Part shown: one piece after another, positions 48,641 to 60,234 of the stretch
How positions within the stretch are numbered: position 1 is the first letter of the stretch
Layout of the letters: each line of letters begins with the position of its first letter
Source: Epiperipatus broadwayi
Taxonomy: Eukaryota > Onychophora > Udeonychophora > Euonychophora > Peripatidae
Length of the DNA stretch: 64,000 nucleotides
Direction of reading: 5' to 3'
Assembly: GCA_028023455.1 (NCBI GenBank)
Contig: JAQFVV010012506.1
Span: 3,528,714-3,592,713 of the forward strand
Made by a program: the position numbers and the translations under genes
Notes under the pieces: generated by a model
What the model was told of the DNA's origin: nothing
Seen by the model: the letters and a program-made list of their open reading frames with translations, nothing else
The model's database searches: none

Positions 48641-48840
48641 TATATGTGCTATACTATTTGCTTGCACAAGTTTTTCCACTGTTTAAGTACATTATTCTAT
48701 TTACTTGCACAGTTTTCTCTACTGTTGATCTGCACCATTCTATTGTTAATCTATGCCATTGTGTTGTGTCTTGTGGATATTCTAAATAATACCAGACAGA
48801 TAACATCAATGAGTTTATTAAAATAAATACTATAACAAAT

Positions 48841-49120
48841 TAAACTTAAACTTATATTGCTTATAACACTCTATTCATATACACGTTAATGCAACAATTA
48901 ACTGCTGGACAGTCAAAACTGTAAGAAAGGCAGTGAAGAAGATAGAGCTCTGATGAAGACTGCTGGACAGTCGAAACCGTAAGAAAATAAAGAAGTTTTT
49001 AAGAAAAATTGTTGCATTAACATGTATATGAATAGAGTGTTATAAGCAATATATATATAATTATATGAAGATATGCAAAGAAAGTGAAGGAGAAGTATAA
49101 GAGAATAAACTTAAACTTAT
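48841..49120. mobile_element. 250-bp foldback insertion with hammerhead-like core and 15-bp target duplication
   Basis: A perfect 15-bp direct repeat taaacttaaacttat (48841-48855 and 49106-49120) encloses 250 bp. Inside are 44-bp inverted arms (48856-48899 and 49007-49050) with one mismatch, and between them a 58-bp tandem motif containing 'actgctggacagtc(g/a)aaac' at 48901 and 48959. The second copy is preceded by ctgatga, giving a hammerhead-like arrangement (48950-48982). The tail after the right arm is purine-rich (49066-49105). This resembles the inverted and partly tandem terminal repeats of Penelope-like elements or a minimal non-autonomous derivative. Confidence 0.6.
48950..48982 (+). 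ncRNA. Hammerhead-like motif (degenerate)
   Basis: CTGATGA (48950-48956) is followed by an extra A, a perfect 5-bp stem gactg/cagtc with loop ctgga, then GAAA (48973-48976) and accgta, which could give a one- or two-bp helix III. Stem I has at most two pairs. Core sequences are present but the fold is weak, so cleavage activity is doubtful. Confidence 0.35.
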
Positions 49121-51200
49121 TTACTCGCCAAAAGAAACATATAAATAAAAAAAATAAAAAATTAATTATTCTTAGAAATTATTTTGTAATCCCTACAGTC
49201 ATTATTTGTGCTTTCTATGCATGCACAAACATGTACATCTTCTACATATAATGATTGTACATTTTGTTTGCTGCTATTGCAACTATAGCTTACAAACAGA
49301 CCAACCCAATGACTATGGCGATATACACACACATCACAGCATCATCACAACATTGTATACCTTTGCAGGGATTTTTAATATTAAACCAATCCTGCATAAC
49401 TCTGTTTTCATTAGCATATATTAACTTTAATATGATTCAAATGTATACATGATGTATGTAAATTTTCTAGAGAGTAAATTAATAACTGGGGAAAATTATT
49501 CATGCACTGTCTGTACAATATTTACAATAATTTCATAAAAAACTTTATTTATAATATCAATATATTTATAAGTGCATAGACAGTTCACAGTTGAAATTAG
49601 ATGTGTGGTTGAAATAGAAATGTAGTGAAATAGAAGTATTACAAAATAAAGATATGTTTGATTTAATTTATAATAAAATAAAATGTTTTGAAAATAGAAT
49701 TACAAGAATATAATAACTGAAAAAATAGATGTAATAAAAAAAATTAGTAGAAGTTAGTAAGTGAATTTGTATGATAGATATCATAAGTCTTCATTTGTGT
49801 TAATACAAGAAAGTGAACTGCACAGTTTGATGTACTACCAGGATTCAAAGTGAAATGAATCAAGATTCAGCTTTGTCATTTCTAATAATCAAACTTTTTA
49901 TAAATTCCCAAGCAATAAAGCATTCAATTATTTTATATATTTAAATAAGAAATTAAGATAATTTAAGGCGAAATAAGTTGTAAAATAGTGAAGGATGATG
50001 ATATAAAACGAAATAAATTAAAAGAAAGCACAAAGACATTAATAAAATCCCAGTAGAATTACTGAACATTTTGAGGAAGATCCATTTGAGTGAATTATTT
50101 AATAATTGCAATATAATTAACTTTTAACTTAGGAGAATATCAAATAGACTTTTTTTCAACAGATATCCTTTTTTTTTATGAATAAAGACCTAATGCAATA
50201 AAATCTGAATATTTTAAACACACTAACTTAAGTCTTAAATACAACTGAGATCTTATACAGTATTAAATAGAAAAACACACACTCATATATATATTAGACA
50301 TTTACAGAATAATAGCAATAACAGTTTGTATAGAGAAACAATAAATATAATTTTAACTGTTTACACTTCTATATGGAATGTAATAAGTGCGCTTATATGC
50401 AACTATAGAGAAGGGCAATTATTCCATTTAAAAATAGTGCTGGTGAAATCTATTGGTTATCTTAATAAACACATAGTTAATTTTTAAAAGATCATTTAAT
50501 CCATATACCTTAAAACCTTTAGTGTATTACTTTATGAATGCCCTAAATTGCATAGGAAAAGATTTTGATAGAATGATTTGGATTATTTAGCTGGAAGGGG
50601 GTGGGGTGGAAAAAGAGACAACTGTTTGAAAATGTATACTTTAAATTAAAAATTCTTTGTAAAATACAATAGTTTTCTAATAGAATAAATAGACAAAGAA
50701 AAGACTGAATTATGTTTATTTTGTTTCATTTGATATTTATTTAAATAATGATAATGAAAATGAATTTGATAAAGATGGAATAGGAACTCAAAATATCGTC
50801 CACTGATGGCATTTGATGGCATGGCAATGCTCGCAGATTATACAGAGAATGGACTTAACAAAATATTAATTATGATTGATGAATCTTATTTAAAAAAAAT
50901 TGGGACTAAAGTAAAATCCAAATCCAAAAATGTTAGCGATAAAAAATTAAGATTGAAAGTTGAATGGAGTTGTTTACCTAATGATGCTACAAAAATATTA
51001 GAATGAGAATGACATTGGTTAAACAGGCTTATAATATAAGTAAAACGTTATTTTGTGAACTATTAAAGTTGATGTGACGCAGAATCTTTTGTGACAAAAA
51101 AAACAGTGAAAACATTGAAGTCTTTTAAGTTGTGGACTTGAAAATGAGTAGTAAAGATAAATTGAAAGGATAGACTATATAATCCAAGCATAAAGCAAAA
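49121..51200. other. AT-rich DNA with one unassigned short frame
   Basis: No recognised gene. A 66-codon plus-strand frame at 50806-51006, Lys-rich, with 'ILIMIDESYLKKIGTKVKS', has no domain I know and no clear context; it may be a chance frame or an old element remnant. Confidence 0.4.
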
Positions 51201-51229
51201 ATAAATTTAAAATAGAGCTGGCACCAAAC

Positions 51230-52115
51230 AAAGGCTCTATTAAAGAGGAGCACTAAAATTAAGTTTTATAGAATATTTATTAAATATTGAGGAATATTCA
51301 TTGTTTTTCTTTCCTCTATTGTACAAATATCTCTGCTGAGCTAGTCTTGTTAGAGATTAGCCCTCATTTCTCCATAATATGCAAAATTACATATAGCTTG
51401 GTTGCATTTAGTTTTGTAGATGATTTGATGAGCTGATTCCATGGGCAGTCTGTCTTTCGAATTGTTAAACAGTTTGTTTACTGAAGTGGCAGTACAAAAA
51501 CATATTTTTTAGAATATATTTTTAATTTCTGAGAGTCTATTGGGATATATGAAAAGTTTATCCATTTTTTAGTCTCCATGAGTCAAGGCTTTGAAAGTTT
51601 TTTTTTAGTTTATTATAAAATCTATCAATTGTGTTGAAAATTTTATTGATTAATATATATATGCATCTATATTATTTTTCCTATCCATTTCAAATTTACG
51701 CAATTTTAAATTCCTGTATAAAAAAAACCTTTAAGACCAGCATATTTGTGAAACATAGGTATTATTGATTTGAGATAAATCAATCCTCTTATGTTTATCA
51801 GTTTAATCCCATTCTGTAGTTCAAGATATTAAGCCACCTCTGAATGTACAGATCCAAAAATCTTGTTCCTTGGTTATTGTCTTCTTTTTCAATAGACCAA
51901 ATTAGTGGTGAAGCATATTTTAAGTCTTGATGAATTTTTGTAATTTGTGTTTCAGTTGACAGATTAATGTGTCATTTACATATCTAACATATGATATATT
52001 AGAGTTCAGGTACAACAACTTTGGAATAATTGTGTTTTCAATTTTTGTAAAGTATAAACTGCATATAATGCTTTTAAATGGGAATTCCATTGGTCATCTA
52101 TGTTCCATTCTATAA
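51230..52115 (-). pseudogene. Penelope-like element remnant: RT end and GIY-YIG-like tail
   Basis: On the minus strand a segment near 52050-51950 reads IENTIIPKLLYLNSNISYVR followed by YVNDTLICQLKHKL. This matches the Penelope RT catalytic block (F/Y)-R-Y-V-D-D-T-F, with the first Asp of YVDD changed to Asn. Next (51930-51850) comes PLIWSIEKEDNNQGTRFLDL, matching 'Phe-T-x-E-x-(E)-N-N-x-x-x-F-L-D-v' of Penelope RTs. Further on (51545-51360) a 'SYIPIDSQKLK' piece is followed by KDRLPMESAHQIIYKTKCNQ and a FAYYGEMRAN piece, resembling the KDxxP...VYKxxC...YIGET(K/R)R start of the GIY-YIG nuclease domain. Several stops and frame shifts are present and both catalytic regions are damaged. The N-terminal part is missing. 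Confidence 0.6.
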
Positions 52116-52670
52116 TGTTTCTCATTTGCTATTGAAGCGGTCAAATCTAAGTTCGATCCGAGCATCATGATATTCCACTTATTAATCTGGTTCAAACCCA
52201 GTTACAAACAATGAATATTTCCGAATCCTGTAATGAGAGTTTATAACATCTTCAATATACATTAATTTCAGTTAAAAATGAAGTTATTATTTAAATATTT
52301 ATTGAAGCTAATTATCTTAGATTTAATTTTGTTAATATCATTAATTACCTCATGGTAAATTATTAAAAGAATACTATTTAAAGAGTTTTTAGTTATTTGG
52401 ATTAGGCGTATATATTTGTAAATAGTTAAATATATGTTCATTATAAAGTTTCATTACATTGGAATGTTTTATTTTATATTTTACAATTTTGTTCTAAATT
52501 TTATGATTAAAAGTTACATTTCTTCGATAAGATTTCAAATCGTCCTTTCCCAAAGACATTAGTGAAGCAAAACTCTCCATACAGTATTGCCACCTGTATT
52601 AAACAGAGTAATCAATGGATGCCAGAAGGCTTGTGCATAAAATCCCTATCTAATGCCTACTCATCCAATA

Positions 52671-52712
52671 TCCCCAGACTAGTTTCTGGCTTGTGGCCTT
52701 CGTCAGTGAGGA
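52671..52712 (-). ncRNA. Hammerhead ribozyme, copy 1 (minus)
   Basis: On the minus strand: stem I tcctca/tgggga (with one G-U), CTGACGA, stem II ggc/gcc with loop cacaa, GAAA, helix III from the palindrome actagt, and C at the cleavage position before tgggga. An A-A mismatch stands at the base of stem II. Confidence 0.6.
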
Positions 52713-53093
52713 GCTTTGGATCTGAGAGCACTGCATCTAGATCTTAGGATCTAATGCAACCCTCTAGCAACCACCTTTTATCTCTACTTAACTACAAAAC
52801 TATGAGAATGAAATTGAAAACACAAAAAATATTTTCAATCTAAGCTATGGGTCTGAACTCAGTTTATGGTGTCTTTGGCTCTTTTACAATCATAGCCACC
52901 ACTATCCTATTAGGCAGGATTGGTGTTAAACCATTAAGCATCACATGATTACATTTTCTATACTAGCACATTAATTGTTGATAAACAGAGCAAAACTCTC
53001 CATACAGTATTGCCACCTGTGCTAAACAGAGTAATCAATGGATGCCAGAAGGCTTGTGCATAAAATCCCTATCTAATGCCTACTCATCCAATA

Positions 53094-53126
53094 TCCCCAG
53101 ACTAGTTTCTGGCTTGTGGCCTTCGT
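53094..53126 (-). ncRNA. Hammerhead ribozyme, copy 2 (minus, truncated)
   Basis: The 3' part is the same as copy 1 (tgggga, actagt, GAAA, stem II), but the sequence stops within the CTGACGA box. The first C is replaced by T from the joined plus-oriented unit and the 5' strand of stem I is gone. It should be inactive. Confidence 0.6.
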
Positions 53127-53316
53127 CAAAATGTATGGGTGCTGAACTGAGTTCAGACCCATATGACTATATAAGCTATTGAGCTTAGATTGAAAATATT
53201 TTTTTGTGTTTTCAATTTCATTCTCATAGTTTTGTAGTTAAGTAGAGATAAAAGGTGGTTGCTAGAGGGTTGCATTAGATCCTAAGATCTAGATGCAGTG
53301 CTCTCAGATCCAAAGC

Positions 53317-53358
53317 TTCTCACTGACGAAGGCCACAAGCCGGAAACTAGTCTGGGGA
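53317..53358 (+). ncRNA. Hammerhead ribozyme, copy 3 (plus)
   Basis: Stem I ttctca (53317-53322) pairs with tgggga (53353-53358) using G-U pairs. CTGACGA is 53323-53329, stem II is ggc/gcc, and gaaa is 53343-53346, followed by ctagtc. Predicted cleavage is after C53352. Copies 1 and 4 have tcctca instead of ttctca; both forms keep the pairing. The base of stem II is A-G here. Confidence 0.65.
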
Positions 53359-53772
53359 TATTGGATGAGTAGGCATTAGATAGGGATTTTATGCACAAGC
53401 CTTCTGGCATCCATTGATTACTCTGTTTAGCACAGGTGGCAATACTGTATGGAGAGTTTTGCTCTGTTTATCAACAATTAATGTGCTAGTATAGAAAATG
53501 TGATCATGTGATGCTTAATGGTTTAACACCAATCCTGCCTAATAGGATAGTGGTGGCTATGGTTGTAAAAGAGCCAAAGACACCAAAATGTATGGGTGCT
53601 GAACTGAGTTCAGACCCATATGACTACATAAGCTATTGAGCTTAGATTGAAAATATTTTTTGTGTTTTCAATTTCATTCTCATAGTTTTGTAGTTAAGTA
53701 GAGATGAAAGGTGGTTGCTAGAGGGTTGCATTAGATCCTAAGATCTAGATGCAGTGCTCTCAGATCCAAAGC

Positions 53773-53814
53773 TCCTCACTGACGAAGGCCACAAGCCAGA
53801 AACTAGTCTGGGGA
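53773..53814 (+). ncRNA. Hammerhead ribozyme, copy 4 (plus)
   Basis: Stem I tcctca (53773-53778) pairs with tgggga (53809-53814). CTGACGA is 53779-53785 and stem II is ggc-cacaa-gcc. GAAA is followed by the short palindromic helix III, and predicted cleavage is after C53808. With copy 3 it would release a 456-nt monomer. Confidence 0.65.
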
Positions 53815-53992
53815 TATTGGATGAGTAGGCATTAGATAGGGATTTTATGCACAAGCCTTCTGGCATCCATTGATTACTCTGTTTAGCACAGGTGGCAATA
53901 CTGTATGGAGAGTTTTGCTCTGTTTATCAACAATTAATGTGCTAGTATAGAAAATGTGATCATGTGATGCTTAATGGTTTGACATTAGTGAA

Positions 53993-56900
53993 TTTTATTA
54001 ATTAGTTAAAATGATAAGTTAAAACTTTAAGGACGGTTCCAAATTAAAATTGTTTATTTAAATTTTACGAATTCATTTTCTAAATAAAAAATGAATTCAG
54101 ATAATGGATTTGAAAGTCTTATCGAAGTAATGGATTGAAGACCAGTTAGAAAAACTTTTTTTTAGTAATAATGTAAAAGCTTTGGCCTTAAGGTATATAG
54201 ATCATAATGGGTGGGAAACCATAGACACAAGTATAAAAAAACCCTGGAAAAGTTTTTAAAAGGAGCCATTACTATTAAGAAGAGTTGCCATTGGAAAGGT
54301 TTTAATTTTGAATTTTAAGAGTGTTTGCAATATGGCATGTGGCCAACTTTGGGGATCTGATTGCTAGACCCTGAAGTTCTCCAACAATTCTTCAAAATGT
54401 TGCTAAAATAGAACTGTTCAATACCAATCATAAGCTGCCTAAAATCTAGAAGGAAACTAATCCGTAAATGAATAATACATGAATTAAGTTCACATTATGT
54501 TGTCTCCTAAATCCAACCGAACTCTGTCATTATGAATCAGTGAGCGATCCATGGAAAAACTGATAACCTTTTTATTTTTAAACCGAAAATTTCTGGTCTG
54601 TTCATGTACTATGTCTCAACTCATATTTAAAAGTAACTATTGCCTTAAGTTTTCCACTCATGTTAAAATGCTTTAAAATTTTGTTACAGTAATTCTCTAT
54701 TTAATTATATCTCTAGTCTTAAACTAATACCTTAGTAATTTTTTTTCTCTTTTTATGGCAGTTCATTTTAATTAATTCTTGTTCGTTTTGTTAATATTAT
54801 ATATTTGCGATATTATATGCCAATAAAACTTCCAACTCGATAATATCCTTCATTTAAACTTACCCTAAGAAAATAGTATTATTTTAATATTATAGCCTAA
54901 TGATTTTCCTGTTAGAACTAAATTAATAATGGTTCTACTAATTATCAGGTTGGAATATTTATTTAGTTGTTTGATATTATTTTGCCAAGAGCTAATAATT
55001 GCTATTAGCTTACTTTATAGCCACTATGCTCTTGACCATTTATTTAATTTACAAAAGATTATTTTCTAGATTGAGTTACTTTTATAAATGTTTTATGAAT
55101 ATTAATAAGGAAAAGAAAATAGATATTTTCTAATTCAAATCTCATATCCTACATTTGGGTTCGGGAAGGGCATGATGTAAAGGGTATTATTATTATCATT
55201 ATATAATTATGTTAAGCAAATTTGCTCATAATAAGTTTGGTTTTAATTTTATAAGATCAGGTCATCATGCTAAGCACTTATATTATGTAACTTAGGCTTT
55301 TAATTAAATATCATGATTATTATATCATTACCATTCATAACATTGCTAACATGAGCCTTCCTTGGGTTTTGTCATTCCAGTTATGTTATTGATATTTTAA
55401 AATATAGGAAGATATTACTTTCTCATTTGTTCGTCACTTTATTGAAACACCAAAGGTTTGTGGCTGAATCCCTACCTGGCTTTCCCATGTTCCCTTGATC
55501 CTTCATAGGGCAAAAAGGACTTGTTGAATACAAGCCACCCTTAATCTTCCTAAGTCATTGACAAAACAATTTTTTTCATACTTGTTTCATTGCTCGTAAT
55601 GTGTTAGTACTGTTTCACTTCTTAATTCAAATAAAGGCTGCTCTTTACTTTATAAGTCGTGATGAATTGATTCTGTTAAAATCAAATCATTTTATATTTA
55701 TAGATGATTAAAATAACTTCCTTTGCTAAATATTTGAAGTCATACCTTTTATATTTACTCATGCCATCAAAGAACTAATTTATGGATATGTGGAAGATAA
55801 ATTTCACTTTACTCTTATAAGAAATTGGAAGCGTATTTTCTTTTTCAAATAAAATACCACTTAATGAATAATGTATGTAAGTTATTTGGCATCAACATCA
55901 GACATACCTTTAATCACCCACGTCTGTTTTGTCAGAGCATAGATAACAGATATATTTTTTAAATACTTACATATTAATTATTGGCATATGATTACAACTG
56001 CCATTGAATTGTACATTGTAGTTTCTTTCTTCTAAGACTAGAGATAATTTATGTTAATCATTATGATCATTTGAATAATATTTGCTTGTTATTAAATATT
56101 TTATATATAATGTACTTGATGTTGACTATTTATTATTCATTAATTAGTGTAAATCTTAATAATTACTATATTTTGGCAACCACAAGCATATATGTATTGA
56201 CTTATTTAGAAAGATAGGTAAATACTCAGCTCATTCGTTATCTTGGAAATCGGGGATTAGTCTCGGTAGTAGTCATATTCATTGAGCCAGTTTGTGGTGC
56301 ATATTCTCGTGTACCATCATTATATATTGTTCATTAGGTGTTTGATCTGGGGCTCATGGAGAGGGTTCGAAATCAGGTTGGTCCCTGATCTAAATCTCGG
56401 GCTTGACTGGGTTTGAAGTACATTTTCATGGATTCCAGCTCATGTTAGATGTAGAACATCTTTTGACCAGTATACTATAGCAATGATGTCTTTGTTGATC
56501 CATTTCAGGACTATCTTTTCTGTATAAATGCCTAGCACATTTATGTGAATATTGCAATAACCCAGAAAAGAGAGAGAAAAAATTGGTATTCTCTTTCCAT
56601 AATATATTATAGACATTCTTTCCACACATATTCTGATTATTTTCCAATTAGTGCTGTTTTGTAATAATATAGTTGTCATTAGCAATTATAGTAGTTATCA
56701 CCAAACAAAGTTTAAAATTAAAGAAATTAAAAATGATTTAAGATCTTCAATGCTTTAAGAGAAAATATCTAATTCATGGACAATTTCTACCAACAGTGAA
56801 ATATTAGAAGAAAATCCAGCATGGTTTAGTGCAGTAAAAATAATGAGCTCTAAAGTCCAAGACCATATATTGTGTTACCAACTCTGTCACTTCCACTGAT

Positions 56901-58240
56901 TTAACTTACTATGAACTTCAGAGTAATAAACTATTAGACTTTATTATTATTATTATTAGAAGAAGAATTAGATTTAAGTAATATAATTAAAACATTTGTT
57001 AGTTTAAAGACCAGAAAATTTACAATATTATAATAAAAATCATAATGTAAAAACATTTTTCTTGGAACTATTTATTACTTTTGTTTTTAAAATGCGTATC
57101 TAATGAAAAGTTGTTATATCTATTGCATGTACATATATCATTTGAAAATTGTGTTTATTATAGTGCGAGTGTAATGACTTAAATTTACAATTAGATCACT
57201 TTAGGGATGCCAAAAAGTTGTTTGCATAAAGATACCAGACATATTATGAAAGTTATATTGAAATATGAAAAGATAAAGAGAAACACGAAAAGAAAAAAAT
57301 GTTAGTGGATAATCTAGATTATGAAAGAATTATGAGCGATAAAAAGTTAGAGAAATGGATGGAAAAGTTGGGATAAGTTGTAAAATGAAAAGCAGGAGTT
57401 GTCTTTTTTACAAATAACAAATGATATATTATTATATTTTTTATTTAAAATGAAAATGCAGAGATGATTAAAAAAAAAAAGAAGTTTAGACAGATTTTAG
57501 AAATTGAGAACTATTTTCTCTCTTTTATTTTTCTATTACATTTTTATATTTATAACAATCTATTTGTTTTGTTTTTATGGTTTATTTTTACTTTTTTTAA
57601 AAGCATTCTTTAATATTATTTCAAATTATATTAAATTATGAGATTCAATAATGTAATTTGCTTCATCTATTTTTATTGCTGTTGTTGTTTTATATTTCAT
57701 TTTTTCTGTTTTAATACTAAATGGTGCAATTAACATTCAAAAAAAAAATTATATAGGAAAAAAATATGAGGTTAAAACATTTATCATATTATTAAAAGTT
57801 TAAATTATCAAGCATATTAAAAACAAAAAAAAATAGTGATATATTAATGCAATCTTTACAGTAAACTGCCAACACTCAGGTCACAAGTATATACACACCC
57901 AAATCAATTATGTCCAAATTTTTTTTTTTTAAAAAAAACTGATATGCAATAAAATATATTTTGATTTATATTAAAAATACTGGAAGTGGTTTTTAATTTG
58001 GATTTTTATGAATTTAAAAAAATGTAGTTTTACTTGTAATTATCTCTTTGTTAAAACTTATTCCAATATTTTTTGATCCTTTTTTTTTTTTGTTTTAGCA
58101 CTATTCTGTAATATCATTGCGACTGCAGAAAGATACTATTAATAATAACAGGCAAAAATAAACAATATTTTTATTGTCATTAAAGCTTTAAAAATGAATA
58201 TTACTGTCCGATTAACAAGAAATTCTCAATGTTACTTTGT
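53993..58240. other. AT-rich DNA, nothing firmly recognised
   Basis: No gene was seen. The stretch 56225-56425 is GC-richer and contains 'agagggttcgaaatca', close to a polymerase III B box, so a decayed tRNA-derived SINE is possible. Minus-strand frames at 56426-56685 show no domain. Confidence 0.4.
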
Positions 58241-58249
58241 TAACTATTT

Positions 58250-58425
58250 CATTGTACGGGAGAAAGCATCCGGGTATTTCACATCATAAGTCGCGAAACC
58301 ATTTTGAAAACGTTGGGTTACGTGAGAGCGCAATGGGCTCTGTACATCTGTTTAGAATGTCTTTTCTACAATTTACCTACGGGTGAGTACAAGCCATGAG
58401 ACAACGTCTAAAAAATATGATAATT
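58250..58425 (+). other. CpG-rich patch with possible first coding exon
   Basis: The patch has several CpGs (acggg, tccggg, gtcgcgaaac, aacgtt, ttacgtgagagcgc, ctacggg, acgtc) in otherwise CpG-poor DNA. It contains gcgcaATGGGCTCTG (ATG at 58333) opening a frame of 17 codons (MGSVHLFRMSFLQFTYG) that runs into the strong splice donor ggGTGAGTAC at about 58383. It could be a host promoter with first exon or an LTR leader. There is no direct evidence of transcription. Confidence 0.3.
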
Positions 58426-60234
58426 TTAATGACTTTATAATATTTTATTATATTTATGGCAGGAAGATAATCATCTGTCCACTGAAAATTATAACCACCT
58501 GTTTTTTTTTCTTCGTGAATGAATAACTGACAAAAAAAAAATGTTTTAATAGTTAAGTTAATATAATGCGTTAGCGATTATGGAGGTTTTATCTTCATAT
58601 TACAATGTTTACTTTTAGGAATATTTAAAAGATCATTATTACATAAAATAAAATAGGAAAAATCGTCATTATTATTTTATTTATAGATTTATTTGTTTTT
58701 TCTTTAAAAAGTTCAATATTTTTACAATGATTTTACTACATGATATAAAAAAAATTTAGCACCACATCCTTTTTTGATTTTTTTTTTAAATCTATTTTTT
58801 GAAGTTTTTATTTCCTTAAGGCATTATAGAATGCAAATATTTGTGTTTGATGTGATTTTTTTTTTTTTAAAGTAAAAAAGAGACAACAGGTTTAAAAAAT
58901 ATATTTATATTTAATTATTTTTTTCCTGAAAGTTCTTGATGTCATATCTGTCTGTGTATATATAAAAGTGAGTGTTCACATTTATTAAAAAATTATTATT
59001 TTATATTGATCATAACATTATTAGATACCTGGATATAATAACACATTGCTAGGTTTGAAGTACAATAAGGATATAGTACGTAAAAGGTAAAAATTTGTCA
59101 GTGATGAACTGGAAATAGTTACATATTATCATTGAGAGATAAAATATGTTAGACCAACAATACAATAGGATAAGGTACTATAGTGCAAGCAAGAGGCTAA
59201 CAATTTTGGATTAGATTATAATGAATTTAAAATGGCATTGTTTGTGAGGTTATAATCAAGTTTTATAGTGGCATTTATTCATCAAACTATAGTAGTACTT
59301 ATAAATTGATGATGGTGGTTTTTATCTGAGATAATTGCAAGCACAAGTTATGGAAATACTATAATAAATTTTATAAAATTTGCTGAAAAGCAATACAAGC
59401 AACTGCTAAAGAAGGTAAAGTGTTTTATTACTTAGTTAATTATCATGGACAGAAGTCGTTTTGGGGATTGATGTCAAGTTATGGACTCTAAGCATGCGCG
59501 CAGATATACATTAATTAAATATCTTAGATTATTTTTGATGACTAAAGATTAAAGTCCAACATTATATGTTATAAATGTCAATAATTTTTTTTTTTTTTAA
59601 TTTATAAAGAAAAGTAAAAAATAACATATATCTAAATAATCATCCTTGGCTCAACTTGTGTTTTAGGAAAATGTGTTCTAGAAAGCAACTTATGATATAA
59701 TTTCAAATCATAAATCTAAACTTTATTTTCATATATTAGAGATATATTAAAATCATTCATTATTTAAGATTCAAGTTTTAAATCAAATTGTAAGTCAATA
59801 TTTTAAAAAGGGAATATCAAAATATTACACATAGAAGAAGAAAGCAATGTTCAAAATTGTTTGTTTGTCATGACAAATATTTATGAATGAGAAATATATA
59901 CATAATCTAAATCAACTAAATAATTTAGAATAGAACCCCCCCCCCTCTTTTTTTTTTTGGAAGGTATAGTTTACATGGAGATTTACTATATGATGTTGAG
60001 AAATATCACTAGCATTATTATTTTTGTGATTTTTTTTTTTAATGAATTTATTCCATCTTAGAGAAAATAAATTACAACTGCCATTGATTAGTTATATTAA
60101 GATTGTTTTCTACAGAATCTTTTTTAAAATTTTAGAAAAGAAAAAAAAATCTTTAATGGAATGGATAATTGCATTTTATTACAATTTCTTTTGATATAAA
60201 TTTTAATTTATTTGTAAATACATTTTTTTGTAAT

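Larger units (their letters stand above)
52555..53992. mobile_element. Retrozyme-like array of hammerhead units with 12-bp target duplication
   Basis: A perfect 12-bp direct repeat gacattagtgaa (52555-52566 and 53981-53992) encloses 1414 bp made only of one repeat unit in two orientations. 52567-53126 is in minus orientation (one internally deleted unit plus part of the next). 53127-53583 is one full plus unit of 457 bp, and 53584-53980 a second plus unit cut short. Each complete passage carries a hammerhead ribozyme core; the cleavage sites in the two plus copies are 456 nt apart. No protein is encoded. This matches the published description of non-autonomous hammerhead-bearing retrozymes of metazoans, thought to spread by circular RNA and Penelope-like RT. 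Copies differ by only a few substitutions, so the insertion is fairly young or has been homogenised. Confidence 0.75.

Noticed and set aside
50806-51006. 66-codon Lys-rich open frame as a gene
   Set aside because: No domain, no promoter or neighbour support, and composition like the surrounding AT-rich DNA.
52562-52747. 61-codon plus-strand open frame
   Set aside because: It crosses the target duplication into the hammerhead unit and is antisense to the ribozyme, so it is a chance frame.
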